Source: Limnohabitans sp. JirII-31 (GTDB lineage: Bacteria > Pseudomonadota > Gammaproteobacteria > Burkholderiales > Burkholderiaceae_C). From it: a DNA stretch of 64,000 nt. The translations under genes were made by a program, and so were the position numbers. The notes beneath the pieces were generated by a model. That model ran no database searches. It was not told the DNA's origin and saw only the letters and a program-made list of their open reading frames with translations. The stretch covers positions 124,001 to 188,000 of the forward strand of contig NZ_NESA01000001.1 in NCBI RefSeq assembly GCF_002778315.1, written 5' to 3'. This document shows, one piece after another, positions 8,434 through 17,524 of the stretch. Position 1 is the stretch's first letter. Each line of letters starts with the position of its first letter.

Positions 8434-9807
8434 ATGACGCTTCGCATTCACAACACGCTTTCGCGTGCGCTGGAGACTTTTTCGCCGCTCGAACCTGGAC
8501 ATGTCCGCATGTATGTGTGCGGCATGACGGTGTACGACTTGTGCCACTTGGGCCATGCCCGTTCAATGGTGGCTTTTGACGTGGTGCAGCGCTGGCTCAA
8601 AGCCAGTGGCTACCGCGTGACCTATGTGCGCAACATCACCGACATTGACGACAAGATCATCAAACGTTCGGTCGAGAACGGCGAGACCGTGCGCGCCCTG
8701 ACCGATCGCATGGTCGACGCCTTGCACCAAGACGCCGACGCACTGGGCATTGAGCGCCCCAGTTTTGAACCCCGCGCCATGGACTATGTGCCCCAAATGT
8801 TGGCCATGATTGGCACGCTCGAAAACAAAGGTTTGGCCTATCGTGCGAGCAACGGGGATGTGAATTACTCCGTGCGCAAGTTTGCGGGTTACGGCAAGCT
8901 TTCGGGCAAATCGCTCGACGAGTTGCAAGCCGGTGAGCGTGTGGCTGTGGACGACGGCAAGCACGACCCGATGGACTTTGTGTTGTGGAAGTCAGCCAAA
9001 GCCAGCGAGCCCGACGAGGTGAAATGGGCCAGTCCGTTTGGTGCCGGGCGACCCGGCTGGCACATCGAGTGCTCGGCCATGAGTTGCGAGATGTTGGGCG
9101 AGAGCTTTGACATTCACGGCGGTGGTGCCGACTTGCAGTTTCCACACCACGAAAACGAAATCGCCCAAAGCGAAGGCGCGTTTGACAAACCCATGGCCCG
9201 CGTGTGGATGCACAACGGTTTCATCAATGTGGACAACGAAAAAATGTCCAAGAGCTTGGGCAACTTCTTCACCATCCGCGATGTGCTGAAAGAATTTGAT
9301 GCCGAGACCATCCGCTTCTTCGTGGTGCGCAGCCACTACCGCAGCCCGCTCAATTACAGCGATGTGCATTTGAACGACGCACGCGGCGCGTTGAAGCGCC
9401 TGTACACCGCCTTGCATGCCGTGCCTGCCGCAGAGCTTGAGATTGACTGGACGCACCCTCTGGCAGCGCGTTTTCAAGCCGCCATGAACGAAGACTTTGG
9501 TACGCCGGAAGCCGTGGCGGTGTTGTTTGAATTGGCGGGTGAAGTCAACCGCACGCATTCTGCGCAGGCCGCAGGTTTGCTCAAGGCCTTGGGTGGCCTA
9601 TTGGGTTTGTTGCAAGACAACCCCGAAACCTTTTTGCAGGCGGGTGCCTCGTTGGATGAGGGTGCTATTCAGACCCAAATCGCGGCACGCGCCGCAGCCA
9701 AGGCTGCGAAAAACTTTGCCGAGGCTGACCGCATTCGCCAAGAACTGGCAGCGCAGGGTGTGCTGCTGAAAGACTCGCCCACGGGCACCACCTGGGAACG
9801 CGGGTGA
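8434..9807 (+). CDS. cysS: Cysteinyl-tRNA synthetase
   Basis: Class I aminoacyl-tRNA synthetase charging tRNA-Cys, 457 residues as is usual. The HIGH-type motif is HLGH at 38-41, the zinc-binding Cys30 lies just before it, and WHIECSAM and the zinc-site region follow near residue 210. The KMSKS loop is at about 269-273. The ATG at 8434 gives the expected [11 protein letters not shown] start; an upstream in-frame start at 8398 adds only 12 unlike residues. Its stop overlaps the next gene's start, so it is co-transcribed with the glycosylase and probably accA. Confidence 0.96.
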   Translation: MTLRIHNTLSRALETFSPLEPGHVRMYVCGMTVYDLCHLGHARSMVAFDVVQRWLKASGYRVTYVRNITDIDDKIIKRSVENGETVRALTDRMVDALHQDADALGIERPSFEPRAMDYVPQMLAMIGTLENKGLAYRASNGDVNYSVRKFAGYGKLSGKSLDELQAGERVAVDDGKHDPMDFVLWKSAKASEPDEVKWASPFGAGRPGWHIECSAMSCEMLGESFDIHGGGADLQFPHHENEIAQSEGAFDKPMARVWMHNGFINVDNEKMSKSLGNFFTIRDVLKEFDAETIRFFVVRSHYRSPLNYSDVHLNDARGALKRLYTALHAVPAAELEIDWTHPLAARFQAAMNEDFGTPEAVAVLFELAGEVNRTHSAQAAGLLKALGGLLGLLQDNPETFLQAGASLDEGAIQTQIAARAAAKAAKNFAEADRIRQELAAQGVLLKDSPTGTTWERG

Positions 9808-10454
9808 TGATGGCGCACCAAGAAAAAATCACCATTGCGACGCCCGCCTACTGGGCCGAAGCGTGCAAGCACTTGGTCAAAAAAGACCGGGTGATGAAGC
9901 GCCTCATCCCTCAATTGGGCGACGCTTGTTTGCAGTCGCGCGGCGATGCTTTCATCACGCTGGCGCGCAGCATTGTGGGGCAGCAAATTTCCGTCAAAGC
10001 GGCCCAAAGCGTGTGGGATCGATTTGCCTTGTTGCCGCGCAAAATCTCTCCAGCCAATGTGCTCAAACTCAAGGTGGATGACATGCGTGCCGCAGGTTTG
10101 TCTGCCCGAAAAATTGAATACTTGGTGGACTTGGCTTTGCACTTTGACAGCGGTGCGTTGCATGTGAACCAATGGGCTGAGATGGAGGACGAAGTCATCA
10201 TCGAAGAGCTGGTGGCCATTCGCGGCATCGGTCGTTGGACGGCTGAGATGTTCTTGATTTTTCACCTCATGCGGCCCAATGTGCTGCCGCTCGACGACGT
10301 GGGCTTGATCAACGGCATCAGCCACAACTATTTTTCAGGGGAGGCCGTCAGCCGCAGCGAAGTGCGCGAGGTAGCTGCCGCCTGGGCCCCCTATTGCAGC
10401 GTGGCGACTTGGTATATTTGGCGCTCGCTAGACCCGCTGCCGGTTGAATACTGA
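9807..10454 (+). CDS. DNA-3-methyladenine glycosylase, AlkA/HhH-GPD type
   Basis: Base-excision repair glycosylase of 215 residues that removes alkylated purines. The helix-hairpin-helix (AIRGIGRWTAEMF, about residues 138-150) is followed by the catalytic aspartate in LPLDD. SIVGQQIS near residue 52 is typical for the short bacterial AlkA-like group, which lacks the N-terminal domain of E. coli AlkA. Starts GTG 9804, ATG 9807 and ATG 9810 are consecutive. I took 9807, which shares one base with the cysS stop (TGATG). Translational coupling with cysS is likely. Confidence 0.9.
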   Translation: MMAHQEKITIATPAYWAEACKHLVKKDRVMKRLIPQLGDACLQSRGDAFITLARSIVGQQISVKAAQSVWDRFALLPRKISPANVLKLKVDDMRAAGLSARKIEYLVDLALHFDSGALHVNQWAEMEDEVIIEELVAIRGIGRWTAEMFLIFHLMRPNVLPLDDVGLINGISHNYFSGEAVSRSEVREVAAAWAPYCSVATWYIWRSLDPLPVEY

Positions 10455-10475
10455 GCAGCCAAGGAGTAATTGATT

Positions 10476-11453
10476 TTGGCTAAGAAAACTTTCCTCGATT
10501 TTGAACAACCGATTGCCGAGCTGGAAGGCAAGATTGACGAGCTGCGCTATGTGCAAAGCGAGTCGGCGGTCGATATTTCGGAGGAGATTGATCAGCTCAG
10601 CAAGAAAAGCTTGCAGCTGACCAAGGATATTTACAGCAACCTCACGCCCTGGCAAATCACCAAGATTGCTCGCCATGCCGAGCGTCCTTACACGCTGGAC
10701 TACATCAACGACATCTTCACCGACTTTGTCGAGCTGCACGGTGACCGTCATTTTTCCGATGACTTGAGCATTGTGGGGGGCTTGGCCCGTTTCAACGGCA
10801 ACGCCTGCATGGTGCTGGGCCACCAAAAAGGCCGTGACACCAAAGAGCGTGCCGCCCGTAACTTTGGCATGAGCCGTCCTGAGGGCTACCGCAAAGCTTT
10901 GCGCCTCATGAAGACGGCTGAAAAATTCAAGCTGCCCGTGTTCACCTTTGTCGACACACCCGGTGCCTACCCCGGCATTGACGCCGAAGAGCGCAGCCAG
11001 AGCGAGGCCATTGGCCGCAATATTTTTGAAATGGCCCAACTCGAAGTGCCCATCATCACCACCATCATTGGTGAAGGTGGCTCGGGCGGCGCCTTGGCCA
11101 TTAGCGTGGCCGACCAAGTGTTGATGTTGCAGTACTCGGTGTACTCGGTCATCAGCCCTGAAGGTTGCGCCTCCATTCTGTGGAAAACCTCTGACCGTGC
11201 CGAAGATGCTGCCGAAGCCTTGGGCATCACGGCTCACCGGCTCAAAGCGCTGGGGCTGATCGACAAAATCGTCAACGAACCTGTGGGTGGCGCACACCGT
11301 GACCCCAAACAAATGTCCGCACAGCTCAAGCGTGGCTTGAACGACGCGTGGCGTCAGGTGACCGACCTCAAGGTCAAAGAGTTGCTGGACAAGCGCTACG
11401 AACGTCTGCAAAGCTATGGCCGGTACAACGACACCAAAGCCGACGCCCGCTGA
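10476..11453 (+). CDS. accA: Acetyl-CoA carboxylase, carboxyltransferase subunit alpha
   Basis: Transfers the carboxyl group from biotin to acetyl-CoA to make malonyl-CoA, together with AccD, at the first step of fatty acid synthesis. The 325-residue length is typical. The oxyanion-hole glycines are in [10 protein letters not shown], and VDTPGAYPG and [11 protein letters not shown] are conserved blocks. The start is a TTG at 10476, which gives [17 protein letters not shown] and sits 9 nt after AAGGAG (10461-10466). The alternative TTG at 10470 would be only 3 nt from that site. The 3' end overlaps the tilS start by 38 nt. Confidence 0.95.
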   Translation: MAKKTFLDFEQPIAELEGKIDELRYVQSESAVDISEEIDQLSKKSLQLTKDIYSNLTPWQITKIARHAERPYTLDYINDIFTDFVELHGDRHFSDDLSIVGGLARFNGNACMVLGHQKGRDTKERAARNFGMSRPEGYRKALRLMKTAEKFKLPVFTFVDTPGAYPGIDAEERSQSEAIGRNIFEMAQLEVPIITTIIGEGGSGGALAISVADQVLMLQYSVYSVISPEGCASILWKTSDRAEDAAEALGITAHRLKALGLIDKIVNEPVGGAHRDPKQMSAQLKRGLNDAWRQVTDLKVKELLDKRYERLQSYGRYNDTKADAR

Positions 11454-12384
11454 TTTCCCTCCGCTGGACGCGCTCCAGCAGGCCTTGCCCTTAGGTGTGG
11501 CCTTGAGCGGCGGGGCCGATTCCACCGCCATGCTGATCGCCTGTGCCACCCGCTGGCCGGGCCAAGTGTTTGCAGTGCATGTGCACCACGGTTTGCAGCA
11601 AGCCGCCGACACTTTTGAAATCCACTGCATCGAGTTGTGCCAGCAGTTTGATGTGCCTTTGGTGGTGCAGCGCGTCAACGCTGCACACGCGAGTGGAGAA
11701 AGCCCCGAAGACGCCGCCCGCCAAGCCCGCTACCGAGCTTTGAGTGATGCGGTGAAGCAGCATTGGAATGGCCAAGTTCAGCATGTGGTGCTGGCGCAGC
11801 ATGCCGATGACCAAGTGGAAACTTTGCTGCTCGCACTCTCACGTGGCGCGGGCTTACCCGGCTTGGCCAGCATGCCCAAGGTGATGGTGCGAGACGGCGT
11901 GACTTACCACCGCCCCTGGTTGCAAGCCTCGGGGGCGAGTTTGCGCCAGGCCTTGCATCGCTTGGGCCAACCTTGGGTGGAGGACCCCACCAACCAAGAC
12001 ACCCGTTACACCCGCAATCGCATTCGCGCGCAATTGCTGCCCGTGCTAGAGGGAGCTTTTCCATCCTTTCGTGACACCTTTGCGCGCTGTGCGGCCCATG
12101 CCGCACAGGCCCAAGAACTTTTGCAAGAAGTGGCACAGCAAGACCTGCAAACCGTGGGCGATCCACCGCGCATCAAAGCCTTGCAAACATTGAGCGTGGC
12201 CCGACAAAGCAATGTGTTGCGCCATTGGTTGGTACAGCAGCAACAACGCCCCAACACAGCGCAATTGCACGAACTGCTGGCGCAGCTCAAAGCGTGCACC
12301 ACCCGAGGCCACAACATCGACATCAAGGTGGGGCGTGGCTTTGTCAGGCGCGATGGGGCGGTGCTGCGTTGCTACAATCTTTAG
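11416..12384 (+). CDS. tilS: tRNA(Ile)-lysidine synthase
   Basis: Modifies C34 of the CAU-anticodon tRNA-Ile to lysidine so that it reads AUA. The 322-residue product carries the PP-loop ATP-binding motif SGGADST near residue 31, and [11 protein letters not shown] and RNRIR further on, all typical of TilS. It has the shorter bacterial form with a truncated C-terminal part. The ATG at 11416 lies inside the end of accA (38-nt overlap). This start gives a short N-terminal extension, but no better one was seen. Confidence 0.92.
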   Translation: MAGTTTPKPTPADFPPLDALQQALPLGVALSGGADSTAMLIACATRWPGQVFAVHVHHGLQQAADTFEIHCIELCQQFDVPLVVQRVNAAHASGESPEDAARQARYRALSDAVKQHWNGQVQHVVLAQHADDQVETLLLALSRGAGLPGLASMPKVMVRDGVTYHRPWLQASGASLRQALHRLGQPWVEDPTNQDTRYTRNRIRAQLLPVLEGAFPSFRDTFARCAAHAAQAQELLQEVAQQDLQTVGDPPRIKALQTLSVARQSNVLRHWLVQQQQRPNTAQLHELLAQLKACTTRGHNIDIKVGRGFVRRDGAVLRCYNL

Positions 12385-12417
12385 CTTTGCTTTGATCTTT
12401 CAACCTTTTCACGCAAC

Positions 12418-13686
12418 ATGGCATTGATTGTTCATAAATACGGCGGCACCTCGATGGGCTCGACAGAGCGCATCCGCAACGTCGCCAAACGCGTGGCCAA
12501 GTGGGCCCGTGCTGGCCATCAAATGGTGGTGGTTCCTTCGGCCATGAGCGGAGAAACCAACCGTTTGCTGGGGCTTGCCAAAGAACTGGCTCCTTCCAAA
12601 GCCGACTCGGCCTACAACCGCGAACTCGACATGTTGGCCTCCACCGGTGAGCAGGCCTCGTCGGCTCTGTTGGCCATTGCGCTGCAAGCCGAAGGCCAGC
12701 CCTCGGTGAGCTACGCCGGTTGGCAAGTGCCTATTCGCACCAACAGCGCGTTCACCAAGGCGCGCATCGAGTCGATCGATGACGCACGTGTGCGTGCTGA
12801 CTTGGATGCAGGCCGCGTGGTCATCATCACCGGCTTTCAAGGCAAAGACGAGCACGACAACATCACCACCTTGGGCCGTGGCGGCTCAGACACCTCGGCT
12901 GTGGCCGTCGCCGCTGCCATGAAAGCCCACGAGTGTTTGATTTACACCGACGTTGACGGCGTTTACACCACCGACCCGCGCGTGGTGCCCGAAGCACGTC
13001 GCTTACAGACCTTGTGCTTTGAAGAGATGCTGGAAATGGCTTCTTTGGGCAGCAAAGTGTTGCAAATTCGCTCGGTTGAATTTGCGGGTAAATACAAGGT
13101 GCCGCTGCGCGTGTTGTCCAGCTTCACCCCGTGGGACATTGACATCCACGAAGAGGCCAAATCTGGCACGTTGATCACCTTTGAGGAAGACGAACAAATG
13201 GAACAAGCCATCGTATCGGGCATCGCATTCAACCGTGATGAAGCCAAAATTTCTGTGGTCGGCGTGCCCGACAAGCCAGGCATTGCCTACCAAATCTTGG
13301 GTGCTGTGGCCGATGCCAACATTGAAGTGGACATGATCATTCAAAACATCAGCAAAGGTGGTTTGACCGATTTCAGCTTCACCGTGCACCGCAACGACTA
13401 CGCCCGCACCACCGACTTGTTGAAAGAAAAAGTGTTGCCCGCTTTGGGCGCCACGGATGTGCAAGGCGACACCAAAATTTGTAAGGTCTCCATCGTGGGC
13501 ATTGGCATGCGCAGCCACGTGGGTATCGCCAGCAAAATGTTCCGTTCCTTGAGCGAAGAGGGCATCAACATCCAGATGATCTCCACCAGCGAAATCAAAA
13601 CCTCGGTGGTGATTGACGAAAAATACATGGAATTGGCAGTTCGGGCCTTGCACAAGGCGTTCGACCTGGACCAAGCTAAGGCATAA
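12418..13686 (+). CDS. lysC: Aspartate kinase
   Basis: Phosphorylates aspartate, the entry step to lysine, threonine and methionine. 422 residues, the monofunctional lysine-sensitive class. The catalytic block begins with KYGGTSMGS at residues 7-15. FQGKDEHDNITTLGRGGSDT and DVDGVYTTDPR follow. Two ACT domains occupy about residues 265-340 and 345-415 (SVVGVPDKPGIAYQIL and SIVGIGMRSHVGIASKMF), implying feedback control by end products. The tRNA-Ser gene begins 12 nt after its stop. Confidence 0.95.
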   Translation: MALIVHKYGGTSMGSTERIRNVAKRVAKWARAGHQMVVVPSAMSGETNRLLGLAKELAPSKADSAYNRELDMLASTGEQASSALLAIALQAEGQPSVSYAGWQVPIRTNSAFTKARIESIDDARVRADLDAGRVVIITGFQGKDEHDNITTLGRGGSDTSAVAVAAAMKAHECLIYTDVDGVYTTDPRVVPEARRLQTLCFEEMLEMASLGSKVLQIRSVEFAGKYKVPLRVLSSFTPWDIDIHEEAKSGTLITFEEDEQMEQAIVSGIAFNRDEAKISVVGVPDKPGIAYQILGAVADANIEVDMIIQNISKGGLTDFSFTVHRNDYARTTDLLKEKVLPALGATDVQGDTKICKVSIVGIGMRSHVGIASKMFRSLSEEGINIQMISTSEIKTSVVIDEKYMELAVRALHKAFDLDQAKA

Positions 13687-13698
13687 TACGCACCTGCT

Positions 13699-13791
13699 GG
13701 AAACGTGACCGAGTGGCCGAAGGTGCTCCCCTGCTAAGGGAGTATGGGGTGTAGAGCCTCATCGAGGGTTCGAATCCCTCCGTTTCCGCCA
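13699..13791 (+). tRNA. tRNA-Ser(GCU)
   Basis: A 90-nt tRNA plus an encoded CCA (13789-13791). The acceptor arm GGAAACG pairs with CGTTTCC at 13781-13787, followed by discriminator G. The anticodon stem CTCCC/GGGAG holds the loop CTGCTAA, so the anticodon is GCU, reading AGC/AGU. A long variable arm and the T loop GTTCGAATC complete the class II (serine) form. It is just downstream of lysC and ahead of a clear terminator. Confidence 0.98.
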
Positions 13792-13800
13792 GCAAACCCT

Positions 13801-13832
13801 AAAAAGCCGTTCTAAACCAACGGCTTTTTTTA
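13801..13832 (+). terminator. Rho-independent terminator after tRNA-Ser
   Basis: An inverted repeat AAAAGCCGTT / AACGGCTTTT with a short CTAAACC loop is followed by a T-run on the plus strand. It begins 10 nt after the tRNA CCA end and would close the lysC-tRNA transcript. Confidence 0.92.
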
Positions 13833-13893
13833 TTTTGAATTTCAGCATTTGAGTTGCCTGTACTCGCAGCATGAGGCCTTGAAAAGGCCTCAT

Positions 13894-14568
13894 TCAAATT
13901 TCATCAATGGGGGTCGATGGAGGCGCAGCAACGCCAGCGACTTCTTCAACTGAAAATCTGTCGCGTGTGGTGGTGTAAAAACTGGCACCAAATCGACCAA
14001 CGGGGTGGTAGTCACGCAAATTGACGCGCCATGCCTGTGTGTCAATCAGCCCATCGCGTGCCGACAACCATTTGACACGGCCAATGAACACATAACGACT
14101 CGGTGTTTCCAGCGTTTCATGCAGCACACATTCAAAAGCCACAGGCGCTTCAACGATGCGAGGTGGCTTGACGGTGTGTGATGCAGCGCTGGTCAAACCG
14201 ACATGCGTCAACTCACTCACGTGCGAGGGCAAGGCTTCGCCACAGGCGTGCATTTTGGAGGCCATGGCTTCGTCGGTCATGTGCACCACAAACTCACCTT
14301 GGTTCAGGATGTTTGCTGCCGTGTCTTTGAGCCGTCCATCGGTGAGCCGGTTGATGCTCAACATCACAATCGGTGGGTCTTCACCCACCATGTTGAACAT
14401 GGAAAAAGGTGCCGCATTCGCCACACCGTTGGCTCCGAGTGTTGTCACCAAGGCAATGGGTCGAGGCACGATCAGGCTGGCCATCAGCTTGTAGCGCTGA
14501 TAGGCGTTGATTTGCTCGAAGTCAACTTCAGTCATGGGTTCGCTTTGTGTGGGTTGCTCACCAACCAT
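13894..14568 (-). CDS. Flavin-reductase-like FMN-binding protein
   Basis: A 224-residue protein of the flavin reductase-like family (split-barrel FMN fold). It shows VPRPIALVTTLGANGVANAAPFSMFNMVGEDPPIVMLS at the N-terminal side, the usual flavin-binding block, and RYHPVGRFG-like sequence late. Some family members are reductase partners of flavin monooxygenases, others are esterase-like; the substrate is unknown. Starts ATG 14568 and ATG 14535 are both possible and neither has a strong ribosome-binding site; the second gives MTEVDFEQINAYQRY, closer to the family start. It precedes a hydrolase lipoprotein gene in the same direction, 62 nt upstream of it in coordinates. Confidence 0.82.
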   Translation of the reverse strand: MVGEQPTQSEPMTEVDFEQINAYQRYKLMASLIVPRPIALVTTLGANGVANAAPFSMFNMVGEDPPIVMLSINRLTDGRLKDTAANILNQGEFVVHMTDEAMASKMHACGEALPSHVSELTHVGLTSAASHTVKPPRIVEAPVAFECVLHETLETPSRYVFIGRVKWLSARDGLIDTQAWRVNLRDYHPVGRFGASFYTTTRDRFSVEEVAGVAAPPSTPIDEI

Positions 14569-14629
14569 ACCATCGACAAGTCACTTCATTGATGGGGTTC
14601 GTGAAAGCATGAAACCCCATTCAGCCTAC

Positions 14630-15676
14630 TCAGCGCACAAACCCTTTGTTGGACAACCACTGTTGAATCACTTGCGCAATCTGCTGGTTGTTGCGGTCCA
14701 TCATCATCATGTGGCTGTTGCCTTGAATACCGATCTCAGGCAGGTTCACCAAATCGGGCTTGCCCCCAGCAGCGCGAATGGCGTCATGAAACTTGATGTT
14801 ATTGGCACGGATGGTGGGCCAACGGGCATCGCTGGCAATGTAGTCGCCATAAATGCTCAAGCTGGGGATGTCTTTGAGTTTGGCCGCTTGGCTGATGTCG
14901 CCCACGCCTGCGGGCTCCACCAACACCAGCGCCTTGACTTTGTCGGGCCGTGCTTGCGCCACTTTGTAGCCAAAGGGGCCGCCTTGTGAGTGCACCAGCA
15001 CCACGCACGGGCAGACCTTGTCCACCAGCGCGATGTAGGCGGCAATGGTGGGTTCGTCGGTGCTGGTCCAGCGTGGCACCACCTGTTTGGTGAAGTTGTC
15101 GTAGCCCTCGGTGGGGAACTGGTTGCCGGGCAGTGGCTTCATCTTGGCCGGGTCGCGGTTGTAGCTGCCAGGGCCATTGCCAATGCGAAAACGCTCAAAC
15201 GGATTTTCTTTGGTCAAGAACACCGGATCGGTCTTGGTGATTTCGGGGTACATGGCCCAGCCTGAACGGCCGCGCTCCACGGCGTCGCTGTTGTACACCG
15301 TCCAGCCTTGGCGGATGAAGTAGTTGAGCCAGCCTTCGCGACCGTCGGGCGTGGTCTCATACGTCACACCACTCAAGCCCCCGCCATGCCACATCAGCAA
15401 AGGCAGCTGGCCTTTTTCGTTGGCAGGCACAAAGTACTGCACATACATTTGCTCGACCTGGTAGACGCCATTGGGATCGACTTTGGCCGGCACACCGCCT
15501 TGCGAGAACAAGACTTCTTTGATGGGTTTGCCCGAGAGTTCCACCTCACGTCCGCCCACATGGAAAGAGCCCATGTCTTTGAGTGCCAAAGATCCTGAGG
15601 GTGTGCTGCATGCACTGAGCAGTGCGCAGCTCAAGGCGAGCCAATTGAAGAGTCGATGAGGTAACTGGGTTTTCAT
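14630..15676 (-). CDS. Alpha/beta hydrolase lipoprotein (esterase)
   Basis: A 348-residue predicted lipoprotein: basic start MKTQLPHR, hydrophobic stretch, then a lipobox LLSAC near residue 23. The hydrolase domain shows LLMWHGGGLSG (oxyanion hole) and VHSQGGPFG, which carries the probable catalytic serine (S-x-G-G). A histidine sits late in GNSHMMMMDRN. It resembles esterases found next to uptake genes in Comamonadaceae. The ATG at 15676 was taken because the upstream frame is not signal-like. It lies 53 nt after a Bug receptor gene, so the two may share a transcript. Confidence 0.8.
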   Translation of the reverse strand: MKTQLPHRLFNWLALSCALLSACSTPSGSLALKDMGSFHVGGREVELSGKPIKEVLFSQGGVPAKVDPNGVYQVEQMYVQYFVPANEKGQLPLLMWHGGGLSGVTYETTPDGREGWLNYFIRQGWTVYNSDAVERGRSGWAMYPEITKTDPVFLTKENPFERFRIGNGPGSYNRDPAKMKPLPGNQFPTEGYDNFTKQVVPRWTSTDEPTIAAYIALVDKVCPCVVLVHSQGGPFGYKVAQARPDKVKALVLVEPAGVGDISQAAKLKDIPSLSIYGDYIASDARWPTIRANNIKFHDAIRAAGGKPDLVNLPEIGIQGNSHMMMMDRNNQQIAQVIQQWLSNKGFVR

Positions 15677-15729
15677 GTGAGGTGTTTTCCGTGTGAGATA
15701 AAAAGAATGCGAACGTGTTGCAGCGTGGG

Positions 15730-16707
15730 TCAATCGACCTTGGCCCCCGACTCCACCACCAGTTTGGCCCACATGGGGGCGTCTTTGAGGTTTTGGGCCT
15801 GAAATTCAGCAGGGGATGCATTGGGCGCAGGGTCCATGCCTTGGGTGGCGAGCTTGTCGCGAATGTCCGGGCGCTTGAGCACCTTGACCGCAGCATCAAA
15901 CACCTTCTTGATATCTTCCGCACGCATGGCAGAGGGCGCATACAAACCGAAAGAGAAGCTGATGTCGTAGTCAGGCAGGGCCGCTTCTTTCATGCCCATG
16001 ATGCCGGGGATGGCGCCCGATTTTTCTTGCGTGGTGATGGCCAAGGCCCGAATGCGCCCACCGCGCACCTGGGGCAGCACCACGGGCGAGGTGCCGTAAA
16101 TCACCTGGGTGTCGCCCGCGATCACCGATTGCACGGCAGGTGCGCCACCCTTGAAGGGGATGTGCAAGATGTCCAAGTCCGACACGCTGTTGAACAACAC
16201 CCCGGCCATATGCGGCGCTGAGCCGTTGCCACTGGAGGCAAAGTTGAGCTTGCCAGGGTTCTTCTTGGCATAGGCGATCAACTCTTTGATGCTGTGAACG
16301 GGCAAGTTGTTGTTGACCGCAATCACCATCGGGCCATTGGCCAACAGGGTGACGGGTTGAAAGTCTTTCTCAATGTCGTAGGGCAGTTTTTTGTACAGCG
16401 CTTTGTTGATGTACGGGTTGCTGCCCACCAGCAGTGTGTAGCCGTCAGCGGGTGCCTTGAGCACGATCTCACTGGCCAAGTTGCCCGCCGCGCCCGGGCG
16501 GTTGTCAATCACGGCCGACTGTCCCAGCTCCGCCGCAATGGCTTCGCCCACGGTCCGCGTGACAAAGTCACCCGAGCCGCCGGGTGGATAACCCACCACA
16601 AAGCGAATCGGTTTGTTGGGATAGGGCTGAGCCAACACCGACAGCGCGCTGCACAAACAAGCAGCGCCTAACCACTGAAACGAGCGACGTGACAAACCGT
16701 TGAACAT
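15730..16707 (-). CDS. Bug/TctC-type periplasmic solute-binding protein
   Basis: Periplasmic receptor of the tripartite tricarboxylate transporter type, 325 residues. It has a signal peptide with a hydrophobic core (residues about 13-26) and starts the mature part PYPNKPIRFVVGYPPGGSGD, the family's ligand-loop signature. GAAGNLASEIVLKAPADGYTLL and the late HIPFKGGAPAVQS follow. No TctA or TctB membrane gene is nearby, so it must use a permease elsewhere. It lies 12 nt after the enoyl-CoA hydratase, in one minus-strand operon with it and the CoA-transferase, so the ligand may feed acyl-CoA metabolism. Confidence 0.93.
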   Translation of the reverse strand: MFNGLSRRSFQWLGAACLCSALSVLAQPYPNKPIRFVVGYPPGGSGDFVTRTVGEAIAAELGQSAVIDNRPGAAGNLASEIVLKAPADGYTLLVGSNPYINKALYKKLPYDIEKDFQPVTLLANGPMVIAVNNNLPVHSIKELIAYAKKNPGKLNFASSGNGSAPHMAGVLFNSVSDLDILHIPFKGGAPAVQSVIAGDTQVIYGTSPVVLPQVRGGRIRALAITTQEKSGAIPGIMGMKEAALPDYDISFSFGLYAPSAMRAEDIKKVFDAAVKVLKRPDIRDKLATQGMDPAPNASPAEFQAQNLKDAPMWAKLVVESGAKVD

Positions 16708-16719
16708 GGGCGTGTACTC

Positions 16720-17523
16720 CTAGTGACCTTTGAAAACAGGGGGGCGTTTGGCGGCAAAGGCTTGTCGGCCTTCTTGGTAGTCTTGGCTGGCAAAGCACGC
16801 GTTCACCATGGCTTGTACCAAGGCCATGTCACGTTGCTCGGGGTTCTTGCGCAGTTCCAGCAAAGCACGCTTGGCAGCAGCCAGCGTGAGGGGCGCGTTC
16901 TCGCACACCGTGCGGGTGTAGTCGTCCACAGTGGCCGACAAGGCTTCAGGGGCCACCACTTGCTTGACCAAGCCCATGGCCAGTGCGTCGTGCGCGTCAA
17001 AGATGCGGGCGCTGAAAAACAAATCGGCCGTGTGGCCCACGCCCACAATTTCTGTGAAGCGTTTCACGCCATCGAAGGCATAGCCCAAGCCCAGTCGTCC
17101 TGCTGGCATGCGAAATTTGGCGTTGCTGGCGCAAATGCGCACATCGCAGTTGAGCGCCAAACCCAAACCACCGCCCATGCAGATGCCTTGAATTTGCACC
17201 ACCGTAGGCTTGGGGCAATCGAGCACGGCGGCATAGCCCGCTTCGGAGGCTTGCGAGTAGACGAGGTTGGCGTCGCCCGTGCGCATTGTGTCGAATTGGC
17301 TGATGTCGGCACCTGACACAAAGGCTTTGTCGCCTGCACCGCTGAGCACAATCACCCGGATGTCGGCGTCATCCACAAAATCTTGCATGACCTGGGGCAG
17401 GGCGGCCCACATGTCATAGTTCATCGCGTTGAATTTGCGGGGGTTGTTGAACACGACATGGCCGACGTGTCCGCGTTTGAAACTTTGCAGTGTGCCGGGG
17501 GCGTGGGGTTCAGGTGTAGACAC
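16720..17523 (-). CDS. Enoyl-CoA hydratase/isomerase family protein
   Basis: Crotonase-fold enzyme of 267 residues acting on acyl-CoA intermediates. Features: RVIVLSGAGDKAFVSGADISQF, then CMGGGLGLALNCDVRI with the oxyanion-hole glycines, GFFA-like RFGYAFD and FFSARIFDAHDALAMGLV. Its start is read as the GTG at 17523, one base after the CoA-transferase stop (TGA at 17525-17527). The frame extends further upstream into that gene but the extra residues are not family sequence. The spacing implies translational coupling with the CoA-transferase. Confidence 0.9.
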   Translation of the reverse strand: MSTPEPHAPGTLQSFKRGHVGHVVFNNPRKFNAMNYDMWAALPQVMQDFVDDADIRVIVLSGAGDKAFVSGADISQFDTMRTGDANLVYSQASEAGYAAVLDCPKPTVVQIQGICMGGGLGLALNCDVRICASNAKFRMPAGRLGLGYAFDGVKRFTEIVGVGHTADLFFSARIFDAHDALAMGLVKQVVAPEALSATVDDYTRTVCENAPLTLAAAKRALLELRKNPEQRDMALVQAMVNACFASQDYQEGRQAFAAKRPPVFKGH

Positions 17524-17524
17524 G